DNA of 64,000 nucleotides from an uncultured Lachnospiraceae bacterium (GCA_910578885.1 CAJTSH010000018.1:7103-71102); one strand, 5' to 3'; counted from the stretch's first letter, positions 34,306 through 42,890 are shown. Made by a program: numbers and translations. Notes: a model not told the origin generated them from the sequence alone.

Positions 34306-34350
34306 TTTCCTGACAGTTGATTTTATTTCATAAAGTATCGTTTCCTTCGA

Positions 34351-34379
34351 TTGATAAAAAATATACAGGAAGATATACT
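34351..34379 (+). promoter_or_regulatory. Promoter of the XRE-ABC operon
   Basis: TTGATA (34351-34356), 17-bp spacer, TATACT (34374-34379). AAGTAT/ATACTT-type half sites around it are possible operators for the regulator encoded next. Confidence 0.75.
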
Positions 34380-34412
34380 TTATGTATACAAATCAGGAAA
34401 GGAGACATAGAT

Positions 34413-35513
34413 ATGTTGAAGTTATCGGATAATATTGTCCGTTTGCGCCATAAAAAAGGCATTACACAGGAAGAGCTTGCAAACCATATCGGAGTGACCA
34501 AAGCATCTGTATCCAAATGGGAGACGGGACTGAGCCTTCCCGATATTTTGTTGCTGCCAGTGCTTGCATCATTTTTTGATACGACTGTAGACGATTTGAT
34601 AGGCTATGAGCCATGCCTTAGTAAAGAACAGATAAGAACACTTTACCATCAAATGGCAGAGAAGTTTGCCGAGCAGCCGTTTGAAACGGTTATGCAGGAA
34701 TGTGAACAGCTAGTCAAAAAATATTATTCCTGCTATCCTTTTTTGCTGCAGATGGGAGTGCTATGGCTGAATCATTTTATGATGGCAAAGACGCCGGAGA
34801 GACAGGGCGAAATACTGACTGCCATTGGAGCTTTGTGTGAACACATTTTAAAGGATTGTAAAGATGTCGGAATCTGCAATGATGCGTTCAGTATGAAACA
34901 TATGGTTGATTTACAAAGCGGAAATCCGCAAAAAGTCATAGAGGAAATGGAGGATATGATGAATCCCTACCGTTTGGGCAATCAGGATGAAGAATTGTTC
35001 ATACAGGCATATATGATGCAGGGGGAAATGGACAAGGCAGATAAATATTGCCAGATCAATATGTATTCGAATGTTTTGAAAGTCGTACAGAATGGGTGTC
35101 AGTATCTAAAGATACATGGACAGGATTTAAAATGCTGTGAAACTGCCATAGAACGAATAGACAGATTTCTGGAATTATTTGATCTTGAGCGTCTGAATCC
35201 GAATTCGGCAGCATGTTATCATTATCAGGCGGCGGTCATCTATGCCATGCACCAAACGGATGATAAAGCATACCAGAGGTTACAGCGGTTTACACGGCTG
35301 ACAAAGACGTTGTTAGCAAATGGATATCTGCATGGGGACACATTTTTTACAAGGGTAGACGAATGGTTTGAGGAAGCAGATCTTGGAGCAAAGGGCGTAC
35401 GGGATGCGCGTCTGGTGGCAGAGAGTGTTGTTCAAGCGCTGGAAAATCCTTTGTTTGCCCGGTTAGCAGATAAACTGGAAATAGTAAAATCCATATTGTC
35501 AGAGGAGGAGTAG
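34413..35513 (+). CDS. XRE-family regulator with helical-repeat C-terminus
   Basis: 366 residues. Residues 1-60 form an XRE helix-turn-helix: LRHKKGITQEELANHIGVTKASVSKWETGLSLPDILLLPVLASFF. The rest is alpha-helical with paired helices resembling TPR repeats (MQGEMDKADKYCQI, HYQAAVIYAMHQTDDKAYQRL), as in RRNPP-like or peptide-sensing regulators, though no family can be fixed. Start ATG 34413 follows AAAGGAG; 32 upstream in-frame codons overlap the promoter and are rejected. It is the first gene of a four-gene operon ending in an ABC exporter and probably controls it. Confidence 0.88.
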   Translation: MLKLSDNIVRLRHKKGITQEELANHIGVTKASVSKWETGLSLPDILLLPVLASFFDTTVDDLIGYEPCLSKEQIRTLYHQMAEKFAEQPFETVMQECEQLVKKYYSCYPFLLQMGVLWLNHFMMAKTPERQGEILTAIGALCEHILKDCKDVGICNDAFSMKHMVDLQSGNPQKVIEEMEDMMNPYRLGNQDEELFIQAYMMQGEMDKADKYCQINMYSNVLKVVQNGCQYLKIHGQDLKCCETAIERIDRFLELFDLERLNPNSAACYHYQAAVIYAMHQTDDKAYQRLQRFTRLTKTLLANGYLHGDTFFTRVDEWFEEADLGAKGVRDARLVAESVVQALENPLFARLADKLEIVKSILSEEE

Positions 35514-35515
35514 CG

Positions 35516-35716
35516 ATGGATCCGACAGAATTATTACCATTTTTAATACCATTGATTATTGTCCAAGCAGTTTTACTTATTGTAACGATCCGGCATATTT
35601 TGACGCATAAGACCTACAGGCGGGGGAGCAGGGGGCTGTGGCTTGCGGTAGTTATCATTGGAATGCAGTTCTGGGGACCGATTTTATATTTTCTGCTCGG
35701 CAGAGAGGAGGACTAG
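35516..35716 (+). CDS. PLDc_N-domain small membrane protein
   Basis: 66 residues with two helices (about 7-27 and 40-60) separated by a basic loop, ending in GPILYFLLGREED. This is the cardiolipin-synthase N-terminal (PLDc_N) module, often encoded alone beside ABC exporters in Firmicutes. It begins two bases after the regulator stop and ends one base before the ATPase start, so it is clearly part of this operon; it may help assemble the exporter, which is inference. Confidence 0.85.
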   Translation: MDPTELLPFLIPLIIVQAVLLIVTIRHILTHKTYRRGSRGLWLAVVIIGMQFWGPILYFLLGREED

Positions 35717-36622
35717 ATGGAAATGCTGACGATTTCCCATGTAAATAAATCCTTTGGGGAAAACCGGATTATACGGGATATGAGCTTTTCAGTAAAGGAG
35801 CAAACGATTTACGGCTTTATTGGACCGAACGGGGCAGGGAAGACTACCACAATGAAAATGATTCTTGGGCTTCTGTCAATAGACAGCGGAAGCATTCTGG
35901 TAAATGGGGAGCCTGTTACTTACGGTCAGACCAAAACGAATCGTCATATCGGCTATTTGCCGGACGTACCGGAATTCTATTCTTATCTGACGCCGCTGGA
36001 ATATCTTATGCTGTGCGGGGAAGCCACAGGAATGCGGAAAGGAGAAATAAAAGGAAAGTCCTTAGAATTATTGGAACTGGTGGGGCTGGAGGAAAAAGTG
36101 GGAAAGCGGATTCATGGATTTTCACGCGGAATGAAGCAGAGGCTTGGAATAGCGCAGGCATTGCTCCATAGCCCGAAGCTCTTAATCTGTGACGAGCCGA
36201 CCTCTGCGTTAGACCCGGCAGGCAGAAAAGAAATTCTGGATATTCTTCAGACGGTAAAGAAGCATACGACGGTTTTGTTTTCAACGCATATTTTATCGGA
36301 TGTGGAGCGCATATGCGATGAAGTTGGTCTGTTGTATCAGGGGAGTCTGGCATTCACAGGTACGCTGGAGGAAATCAGGCGAATGCGCCGCAGTGACGGA
36401 TTTGAAATCGAATTTTACACACCGGAGGATGCGGCGGTCTGTGCGGCGGTTTTGCCGGAAGGCGAAGCTATAGAAAAAAACATCTTGTATTTCAGCGGAC
36501 AGGATAAAAAAGAAATGACAGAGGCATTTCGGATTCTGGCAGGGAAAAATATTTGTCCGCTGCGAATCGAATGGAGGGAACCTACGCTGGAAAATCTGTT
36601 TTTGGAGGTGACGCATTCATGA
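35717..36622 (+). CDS. ABC transporter ATP-binding protein
   Basis: 301 residues: Walker A FIGPNGAGKTT, signature FSRGMKQRLGIAQA, Walker B LLICDEPTSALDP and switch His in FSTHILSD, then a C-terminal extension (EFYTPEDAAVCAAVLPEG ... EPTLENLFLEVTH) typical of ATPases paired with ABC-2 permeases such as bacitracin or lantibiotic-immunity exporters. Start ATG 35717 follows GAGAGGAGG. Its last four bases overlap the permease start (ATGA). Confidence 0.94.
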   Translation: MEMLTISHVNKSFGENRIIRDMSFSVKEQTIYGFIGPNGAGKTTTMKMILGLLSIDSGSILVNGEPVTYGQTKTNRHIGYLPDVPEFYSYLTPLEYLMLCGEATGMRKGEIKGKSLELLELVGLEEKVGKRIHGFSRGMKQRLGIAQALLHSPKLLICDEPTSALDPAGRKEILDILQTVKKHTTVLFSTHILSDVERICDEVGLLYQGSLAFTGTLEEIRRMRRSDGFEIEFYTPEDAAVCAAVLPEGEAIEKNILYFSGQDKKEMTEAFRILAGKNICPLRIEWREPTLENLFLEVTHS

Positions 36623-37389
36623 GGAGCTTAAGGGCATTTGTGGGCAAAGAGGTATTGGAGCTGGTCAGAACAGGAAGGCTTTATATTTATCTGTGCATCT
36701 TTCTATTGTTTGGTATCTTAAATCCGGCGATTGCAAAAATTACTCCCTGGATTATGGAGATGTCTGCGGAAAGACTTGCAGATACCGGATTTATCATTAC
36801 GGAGATAAAGGTGGATGCACTTGATTCCTGGGTGCAGTTTTATAAGAATCTGCCGATTCTGATAATTGTGTTTGTGATATTATCCGGCAATACATTAACA
36901 GGGGAGTGTCAGAAGGGTACCTTGATTCACATGCTGACCAAGGGGCTGCAGCGATGGAAGGTCATTGCGGCAAAGGGTTTGGCGCTGGCAGCGCTTTGGA
37001 GTATCTGTTACTGGCTGTATTTTGGGATTACTTATGGTTATACGGCATATTTCTGGGATAACGGAATAGCTTCTTATCTGCTGATGGGAGCTGCCTGTCC
37101 ATACCTATTTGGTATCTGGATGATTGCGGCCATATTTCTCATTTCAGTGTTCTGTAACGGAAATACGGCAGTGCTGTCCGGCTGCGGAGGATTGGCGGTG
37201 ATTTCCTATCTGCTTGGCATGATACCTGATGCTGCTGAATATCTGCCTACAAAGCTTTTGAGTTCCGGAGAGCTTTTAAGCGGCGGTATTTTACCGTCGG
37301 AATATGTGAAGGCACTGGTGGTTACCGGTATTTTATCGGCGGCGTTTTTGGGAGCTGCGGTAGTTGGGTTTAATAGGAAGAGTTTGTAG
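36619..37389 (+). CDS. ABC-2-type permease
   Basis: 256 residues with six hydrophobic segments: one near residues 21-40, a pair near 75-95 and 110-135, and three in the C-terminal half. GNTLTGECQKGTLIHMLTKG between helices two and three is the conserved cytoplasmic loop that contacts the ATPase. The start is ATG 36619, overlapping the ATPase stop; a longer frame inside the ATPase gene is rejected. With the ATPase it forms an exporter of unknown substrate under the XRE regulator. Confidence 0.88.
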   Translation: MRSLRAFVGKEVLELVRTGRLYIYLCIFLLFGILNPAIAKITPWIMEMSAERLADTGFIITEIKVDALDSWVQFYKNLPILIIVFVILSGNTLTGECQKGTLIHMLTKGLQRWKVIAAKGLALAALWSICYWLYFGITYGYTAYFWDNGIASYLLMGAACPYLFGIWMIAAIFLISVFCNGNTAVLSGCGGLAVISYLLGMIPDAAEYLPTKLLSSGELLSGGILPSEYVKALVVTGILSAAFLGAAVVGFNRKSL

Positions 37390-37462
37390 GTCAAAGAGTA
37401 ATACGCCTTGTAAAAAAAATGAAAATCGCATATAATATTTGTAATACAGCAGGAGGGGAAGG

Positions 37463-37711
37463 GTGGATGATGATATGACCAGTCTTAGAAAGAATGCATT
37501 TGAATTGTTGGAGAAGATACCAGAGGATAAATTAACCTTTGTCATACAAATTATGCAAGGTGTTAATGGATTATATAATGATGATAGTGCAGAACGGGAA
37601 GCAGCATTTGAAAGATTGGAAAAAATCAGGAAAAAGGTTGATGACTTGAATTATGGGGAAGAACTAACTGCATACAGAGAGGAGAAGTATGGTCATGCGG
37701 GTGTTGGTTGA
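37463..37711 (+). CDS. Putative antitoxin of a PIN-domain pair
   Basis: 82 residues, acidic and helical (LRKNAFELLEKIPEDKLTFVIQIMQGVNGL, then EREAAFERLEKIRKKVDDL), resembling small clostridial proteins annotated as DUF2281-like or antitoxin partners. No AbrB, RHH or HTH fold is obvious, so DNA binding is not evident. Start GTG 37463 sits correctly after AGGAGGGG; an ATG four codons later is the alternative. It overlaps the PIN gene by 23 bases, the usual arrangement of toxin-antitoxin operons. Confidence 0.7.
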   Translation: MDDDMTSLRKNAFELLEKIPEDKLTFVIQIMQGVNGLYNDDSAEREAAFERLEKIRKKVDDLNYGEELTAYREEKYGHAGVG

Positions 37712-38126
37712 CACAAATGTTCTGTTAGATTATCTGCTTGAACGGGAACCATATGCGGCTCATGCAAGAAAGATCGTGATGGCTTGTAAACAAAAGCAGA
37801 TTATTGGTTGTATTGCAGCGCATACCATATCAAATATGTTTTACATTTTACGGAAAACTTACAGTGTGGATGAGAGAAGAAATATATTGACTGATATCTG
37901 TAAATTATTTGAGGTGGAAGGAATTGACCGTTTTAAGATATTACAAGCCTTGGATAATGCCGATTTTAAAGACTTTGAGGATTGCCTTCAAATGGAGTGT
38001 GCCAAGTCATTTTATGCTGACTATATTGTGACAAGAAATATAGAAGATTTTTCTTATAGTAAGATTAAATGTATAACGCCAGACGAGTTATGTCAGAAAC
38101 TTGTGAAATCAGAAGAACATTCATGA
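37689..38126 (+). CDS. PIN-domain ribonuclease, VapC-like toxin
   Basis: 145 residues. The PIN acidic residues are visible: Asp in VLVDTNVLLDYLLEREPY near residue 7, Glu/Asp in the middle (VEGIDRFKILQALDNADFKDFEDCLQMECA) and the late Asp in YIVTRNIEDF. PIN toxins cut tRNA or rRNA with Mg2+. Start ATG 37689 follows AGAGGAGAA; ATG 37695 is possible. Together with the overlapping upstream gene it forms a likely type II toxin-antitoxin module, closed by a terminator. Confidence 0.85.
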   Translation: MVMRVLVDTNVLLDYLLEREPYAAHARKIVMACKQKQIIGCIAAHTISNMFYILRKTYSVDERRNILTDICKLFEVEGIDRFKILQALDNADFKDFEDCLQMECAKSFYADYIVTRNIEDFSYSKIKCITPDELCQKLVKSEEHS

Positions 38127-38140
38127 GGATTTACAGTGAA

Positions 38141-38181
38141 AAATCCGCAGGATAGAATATTTCTACCCTGCGGATTTTTTG
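38141..38181 (+). terminator. Terminator of the PIN operon
   Basis: AAATCCGCAGG (38141-38151) and CCTGCGGATTT (38167-38177), perfect 11-bp stem, followed by T residues. Confidence 0.9.
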
Positions 38182-38288
38182 GAAAAACCTAGAAGTAAAA
38201 GCTGCTTCTTTACGTCAGCATTTTTTCTATGTTATAATATAACTCAAGAAAATTTTTCGCAAGAAAACGAAAGAGGAGGCTAAGGAAA

Positions 38289-39224
38289 ATGTTAAAGGAG
38301 AAATTGCGAGCAGAAGTTTTAGGGGGAGCATTGCAGGATTCAGGAAATCATATGTGCGGCATTTACAGAGGGTATTATATTGTTATACAGCTTGAAAACG
38401 GACAATATGTCGTAAAAATCAATGCCAGCTCCGAAAATGATGAGAACAATATCCAGCTCAGCGGGTTCTTACAACAGCAGCAGACGCTTATGAAGCAGAT
38501 TGCAGGCACACAGACGAGCCCGCATTTTGTCAAGGTGATGATTCGGCAGTCTAATTTGCTGAAAAATGTCCCGGCTGCAATCAATAGCTGTATTGAACCT
38601 GTCATTCATTATCTGTTGAACGGCGGATATACTTCCGGCTGTGAAGGATGCGGAAGTACAACAGAAACCTTAAGCTTTTATGACGTGAATGGCGAATGTC
38701 ATTATTTCTGCAATAGCTGTGCAGGAGAGGTCAATGCTGCGCTGCAGCAAAATCAGCAGCAGATACAAGCACAAAAGAGTCATCTGATACCAGGTCTGGT
38801 AGGTGCGTTTCTTGGTTCCCTGATTGGCGCCGCTCTCTGGGTGGCTATTTATAAGCTGGGCTATATTGCCGGGATTGCAGGGGCAGTTACCGGTATCTGT
38901 GCAATGAAGGGATATGAAATGCTGGGCAAATTTCTGGACAAGAAGGGTGTGGTAGGTTCCGTTATTATTATGGTGGTTACTATTTATCTTGCCAATAAGC
39001 TTGCGTGGTCTTGGGAGGCTTATGATGCGTTGAAAGACTACGGATATACCTTTGGAGAATCATACAGAGGACTGGGCGAAATTCTGAATGAAACGAATCT
39101 TACGGCAGGATATTACGGAGATTTGGCGATTGGTTACATACTTACGCTTGTCTGCTCTTTCCGAAATATTATCAATGCATTCAGGGCGAGCGGCGGAAGC
39201 TATAGCATGCGTAAGGTAAACTAA
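38289..39224 (+). CDS. Zinc-ribbon membrane protein of unknown function
   Basis: 311 residues. An N-terminal soluble domain (about 1-115) is followed by a four-Cys zinc ribbon, CEGCGSTTETLSFYDVNGEC and then CNSCAGE, a Gln-rich helix, and about four membrane segments with Gly/Ala packing (LVGAFLGSLIGAALWVAIY ... AGIAGAVTGICAM). The C-terminus is polar. Family not recognised by name, but the layout of metal site plus membrane domain suggests a small regulatory or assembly role at the membrane. Start ATG 38289 follows AGAGGAGG. Monocistronic as far as can be seen. Confidence 0.75.
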   Translation: MLKEKLRAEVLGGALQDSGNHMCGIYRGYYIVIQLENGQYVVKINASSENDENNIQLSGFLQQQQTLMKQIAGTQTSPHFVKVMIRQSNLLKNVPAAINSCIEPVIHYLLNGGYTSGCEGCGSTTETLSFYDVNGECHYFCNSCAGEVNAALQQNQQQIQAQKSHLIPGLVGAFLGSLIGAALWVAIYKLGYIAGIAGAVTGICAMKGYEMLGKFLDKKGVVGSVIIMVVTIYLANKLAWSWEAYDALKDYGYTFGESYRGLGEILNETNLTAGYYGDLAIGYILTLVCSFRNIINAFRASGGSYSMRKVN

Positions 39225-39277
39225 AAGAGAGTTGGCGTTTATGAGCGGCACTGAAAAGATAATGAGGAGGAAGTATC

Positions 39278-40270
39278 ATGTATATGGCTGCAGAAACAAG
39301 ATATGAGAGCATGAAATACAACCGTGTGGGCAAGAGCGGATTAAAATTGCCGGCTGTTTCACTGGGCTTTTGGCATAATTTTGGAGACGGTGCGAGTTAC
39401 GATAATATGAAAGACCTATGCTTTACCGCATTTAATAACGGAATCACGCACTTTGACCTGGCAAATAACTATGGACCGCAGCCGGGAAGCGCTGAGAAGA
39501 ATCTAGGTCTGATTTTGAAAGAAAATTTTGCTCCTTATCGGGATGAGCTGATTATCAGCACCAAAGCGGGATATGGCATGTGGGATGGTCCCTATGGAGA
39601 CGGAGGGAGCAGAAAGTATTTGCTTGCGAGTCTGGACGCCAGCTTAAAGCGGCTGGATTTAGAATATGTAGATATTTTTTATCATCATCGGATGGATCCG
39701 GAAACGCCGTTGGAGGAGACGATGGGCGCTCTTGCGCAGGCGGTAGGCAGCGGCAAAGCGCTTTATGCCGGATTATCTAATTATGATGGCGCCACACTAA
39801 GAGAAGCCTCGGCAATTCTGGAGGAGCTGCATTGTCCGTTCATTATCAACCAGAATTGCTACAATATCTTTGACAGGACGATAGAAAACAACGGTCTGAA
39901 GGAGACTTCCAAGGATTTGGGAAAGGGGATTATTTCCTTTAGCCCTCTCGCACAGGGGATGCTGACGAACCGGTACTTGAACGGTATTCCAGAGGACAGC
40001 CGCATCCGCAGCAACAGCATTTTCTTAAATGAAGACGCGCTGACTGAGAAACGGATTGGACAGATAAAAGAGCTGAATGATATTGCCGCAGAGCGCGGAC
40101 AGACGCTTGCCGAGATGGCGCTTAGCTGGATTTTAAAGGACGGTATAGTTACCAGTGTGTTGATTGGGGCGTCTAGGCCGTCGCAGATTCTCGATAATAT
40201 CGGAGCGTTGAAGAATACGTCTTTTGCGGAGGAGGAGCTGCGTAAGATAGACGAAATCAGTTTACGATGA
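39278..40270 (+). CDS. Aldo/keto reductase, YghZ-like
   Basis: 330 residues forming the TIM-barrel AKR fold. Catalytic tetrad: Asp in HFDLANNYG, Tyr in the same motif, Lys in IISTKAGYGMW and His in DIFYHHRMD. The length and the stretch YGMWDGPYGDGGSRKYLLASLDASLKRL place it with AKR14A (E. coli YghZ/Gpr), which reduces L-glyceraldehyde 3-phosphate and methylglyoxal with NADPH. Start ATG 39278 follows GAGGAGGAA. It ends just before the alanine T-box leader. Confidence 0.92.
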   Translation: MYMAAETRYESMKYNRVGKSGLKLPAVSLGFWHNFGDGASYDNMKDLCFTAFNNGITHFDLANNYGPQPGSAEKNLGLILKENFAPYRDELIISTKAGYGMWDGPYGDGGSRKYLLASLDASLKRLDLEYVDIFYHHRMDPETPLEETMGALAQAVGSGKALYAGLSNYDGATLREASAILEELHCPFIINQNCYNIFDRTIENNGLKETSKDLGKGIISFSPLAQGMLTNRYLNGIPEDSRIRSNSIFLNEDALTEKRIGQIKELNDIAAERGQTLAEMALSWILKDGIVTSVLIGASRPSQILDNIGALKNTSFAEEELRKIDEISLR

Positions 40271-40299
40271 CAAAAATGGGATTGACAAATCCCGTAAAC

Positions 40300-40582
40300 A
40301 GGTCTATGATGGTTATCAATGATAAAGAGAAACGCAATGAAGGAAAGTAGTAGATAGCAGTACGGTTTCAGAGAGAGGATGGCTGGTGAGAATCCTTACA
40401 CGATTGTTATTGAAGCAGTTCCCAAGCAGCAGTTCCCAACGGCTTAGCTCAGTAGGTTCTGACGTATTCCCACGTTACAGGGACGCACCATGATAGTGGT
40501 GGCTGAGAGCAGGTAATTCCTGAATTTAGGTGGTAACACGGATACGAGATATTCGCCCTAAGCGTTAAGCGCTTAGGGTTTT
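40300..40582 (+). promoter_or_regulatory. T-box riboswitch, alanine specifier
   Basis: T-box core TTAGGTGGTAACACGGAT (40526-40543) and terminator CCCTAAGCG (40556-40564) / CGCTTAGGG (40570-40578) with seven T. In Stem I, ATAGCAGT pairs with ATTGTTAT, leaving TGAAGCAG in the specifier loop; by the GAA-NNN register shared with the Tyr T-box, the specifier is GCA (Ala). The downstream aminotransferase would then respond to uncharged tRNA-Ala. Confidence 0.88.
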
Positions 40583-40584
40583 TT

Positions 40585-40646
40585 TATATCATAGGAAAGA
40601 CCTTGTTGCTGTGAAGCGCTGAAGTCTATGTCTTTCCTATGATATA
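40585..40646 (+). repeat. Post-terminator hairpin element, complete copy
   Basis: TATATCATAGGAAAGA (40585-40600) and TCTTTCCTATGATATA (40631-40646) are perfect 16-bp arms around a 30-base loop. It starts at the last T of the T-box terminator. Related sequences at 571-594 and 23740-23789. Confidence 0.8.
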
Positions 40647-40667
40647 AAAACATTATGCAAAGGGGGC

Positions 40668-40708
40668 ATGGGGAAAATAGCAGCAGAAGCTGCATTTCCA
40701 TACTCGAT
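40668..40708 (+). promoter_or_regulatory. Short version of the shared leader motif
   Basis: GGGGAAAATAGCAGC, then GCTGCATTTCC and TACTCGAT: the same AGCAGC/GCTGC hairpin and TTCCATACTCGAT end as in the deaD and tyrS leaders, without the second hairpin. Confidence 0.5.
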
Positions 40709-40738
40709 ATCATAGATAAAATATTGGAGGTAAGATAT

Positions 40739-41959
40739 ATGAGAACATTTGAAAAATCAACGAAACTGGATAACGTATGTTATGATATCAGAGGACCTGT
40801 CATGGACGAAGCTAATCGGATGATTGCGGCGGGAGAATCAATTGTAAAGCTGAATATCGGAAATCCGGCGCCCTTTGGATTTCGGGCGCCGGAAGCCGTT
40901 TTAAAGATGATGGCGGAAAATCTTCCGAATACAGAAGGGTATTCCGATTCCAAAGGAATCTGGGAGGCAAGAAAGGCAATTGTAGATTACTGTCAGAGCA
41001 AGCATATGCCGAATGTGACGGAGAATGACGTATATACCGGAAACGGCGTCAGTGAATTGATTACATTGTCCATGCAGGGACTTTTGAATAATGGGGATGA
41101 AATATTGGTTCCTGCGCCGGATTATCCGCTTTGGACAGCGTCGGTGACACTGGCAGGAGGAACCGCAGTACATTATATCTGCGATGAACAGTCAGAGTGG
41201 TATCCCGATATCGAGGATATGAAAAGTAAGATTACGGATAAGACCAAAGGGATTGTCGTGATAAATCCGAACAATCCAACCGGGGCGCTGTATCCGAAGG
41301 AGATATTGGAACAGATTGCAGAGCTGGCAAGAGAGCATGAGCTGATTTTGTTTGCAGATGAAATCTATGACAGGCTGGTACTGGATGGCTTGGAGCATAT
41401 CTCACTCGCAGGCCTTGCGCCGGATTTGCTGACAGTATCCTTCAATGGATTGTCCAAATCTCATCTGATTGCAGGCTATCGCTGCGGTTGGATGTGCCTG
41501 TGCGGAGACAAGTCGAAGGCAAAGGGATACATAGAAGGTATCAATCTTCTTTCTTCCATGCGGCTCTGCTCTAATGTACCGGCTCAGTCGCTGATTCCGG
41601 CAGCGCTGGAACATCTGGAGTCGACCAAAGAATTGCTGGCGCCGGGCGGCAGGATATATGAGCAGAGGGAATATATTTATGACGCGGTAAATGAAATTCC
41701 GGGATTGACTGCGGTAAAGCCGAAGGCGGCATTTTATATGTTCCCGAAAATTGATACAAAGAAATTTGAAATCTATGACGACGAGAAATTTGTATTGGAT
41801 TTCTTAAAAGAAAAGAAAATTCTGTTCACACATGGCGGCGGTTTTCATTGGGAACAGCCGGATCATTTCCGCATTGTGTATCTGCCTTACGTAGAGGATT
41901 TGCGAAAAGCGATGGGCGCATTGAAGGACTTTCTGAAAGATTACAGACAGCTTCGGTAA
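40739..41959 (+). CDS. PLP-dependent aminotransferase, probable alanine aminotransferase (AlaC/AlaA type)
   Basis: 406 residues, fold-type I class I aminotransferase. Seen: NIGNPAPFGFRAPE, the cofactor-binding NPNNPTGALYP, FADEIYDRLVLD, the PLP lysine in SFNGLSKSHLIAGYRCGW, and the C-terminal Arg in HFRIVYLPYVEDL. It resembles AlaA/AlaC enzymes that make alanine from pyruvate with glutamate. The Ala-specifier T-box immediately upstream supports an alanine biosynthesis role. Start ATG 40739 follows GGAGG. Followed by a weak terminator. Confidence 0.88.
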   Translation: MRTFEKSTKLDNVCYDIRGPVMDEANRMIAAGESIVKLNIGNPAPFGFRAPEAVLKMMAENLPNTEGYSDSKGIWEARKAIVDYCQSKHMPNVTENDVYTGNGVSELITLSMQGLLNNGDEILVPAPDYPLWTASVTLAGGTAVHYICDEQSEWYPDIEDMKSKITDKTKGIVVINPNNPTGALYPKEILEQIAELAREHELILFADEIYDRLVLDGLEHISLAGLAPDLLTVSFNGLSKSHLIAGYRCGWMCLCGDKSKAKGYIEGINLLSSMRLCSNVPAQSLIPAALEHLESTKELLAPGGRIYEQREYIYDAVNEIPGLTAVKPKAAFYMFPKIDTKKFEIYDDEKFVLDFLKEKKILFTHGGGFHWEQPDHFRIVYLPYVEDLRKAMGALKDFLKDYRQLR

Positions 41960-41989
41960 GTATCATATCCAAGAACGGGCCGAAAGTGC

Positions 41990-42020
41990 AAAAAATCTGT
42001 GTTTATAAGAAGATTTTTTT
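41990..42020 (+). terminator. AT-rich hairpin with T run after the aminotransferase
   Basis: AAAAAATCT (41990-41998) and AGATTTTTTT (42011-42020). Stem is A/T-rich. The rest of 42021-42255 has no gene and no clear promoter. Confidence 0.5.
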
Positions 42021-42255
42021 TGAAAGAGTGAAAATACATAAAAAACGTTGAAGCCCTTGATTTTAGCGGTGTTACGGAACATAAGAATTGTTTTTTCGGG
42101 AGAGATTTAGAAATTTTTTGCAATAAATCCCAGAAAAAAATTGAAAAATGCTTCATTTTATTTTACACTTATGGTATATTATGGAAATGCTACAGAGATA
42201 TGTTCTCTATTTATGTTTTTTAAATGAGTGTATAAATTTTACAGAGGATGAATAG

Positions 42256-42732
42256 GTGGATGTAAAAGTGAGTTATGTAAGTAAAGAAGAATTTGCAGAA
42301 GGAGTAAAGAAATATCAGTCAGATTTGTATCGCCTCGCAATGTTTTATATGAAAAACGATGCTGATGCGCAGGATGCAGTCGGAGATGCTGTTTTAAAGG
42401 CATTCGAAAAGAGAGGCGCATTAGAGGATAAAGAGAAGTTTAAGTCTTGGATTTTAACGATCCTAACGAATACCTGTCAAACGACGCTGAAGAAAAAGAA
42501 GCGGATTGTTTACGTGGAAGACGTTTGGAAAAACGAAGAACCGGTTACGAAGAAGCCGGATGAGATGAGAGAACTGGTCCTTGAGTTAGAGGACGAGTTT
42601 CGTCAGGTCGTAGTTTTATATTATTACGAAGGTCTATCGGTAGGTGAAATCAGTAGTTCTTTAGGGGTTTCTAAGGGAACAATAAAATCCAGACTGGCAA
42701 GAGCGAGAAAAAAATTGAAGGTGTTATTGTAA
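42256..42732 (+). CDS. ECF-type RNA polymerase sigma factor
   Basis: 158 residues: region 2 with LYRLAMFYMKNDADAQDAVGDAVLKAFEKRGAL and region 4 with LELEDEFRQVVVLYYYEGLSVGEISSSLGVSKGTIKSRLARARKKLK. There is no region 3, typical for ECF factors of about this size. The start is GTG 42256; a GTG at 42268 with AGGTGG upstream is also possible. It precedes a single-pass membrane protein likely to be its anti-sigma factor, but a terminator and a separate ECF-type promoter lie between them. Confidence 0.92.
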   Translation: MDVKVSYVSKEEFAEGVKKYQSDLYRLAMFYMKNDADAQDAVGDAVLKAFEKRGALEDKEKFKSWILTILTNTCQTTLKKKKRIVYVEDVWKNEEPVTKKPDEMRELVLELEDEFRQVVVLYYYEGLSVGEISSSLGVSKGTIKSRLARARKKLKVLL

Positions 42733-42755
42733 TCTGTACGCATTCTTTCACTCGT

Positions 42756-42791
42756 AAAGGGCTTTTGGCAGTAGAACCAAGAGTCCTTTTT
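42756..42791 (+). terminator. Terminator between sigma factor and membrane partner
   Basis: AAAGG-CTTTTGG pairs with CCAAGAG-CCTTT, followed by TT. Partial read-through would link the two genes. Confidence 0.65.
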
Positions 42792-42860
42792 GTGTTATAT
42801 GCGGTATAAAACCCTATATTTTTACAAAAAATATAAAAAAATTATTTTTTTTTCATTTTT

Positions 42861-42890
42861 GGGGAACCAAAACGCGTTCTCAATAGTCTA
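42861..42890 (+). promoter_or_regulatory. ECF-sigma-type promoter
   Basis: GGGGAACC (42861-42868) as -35 and GTCTA (42886-42890) as -10 with 17 bases between, matching the AAC...GTC pattern of ECF promoters. It is 24 bases before the membrane partner gene. Confidence 0.6.
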
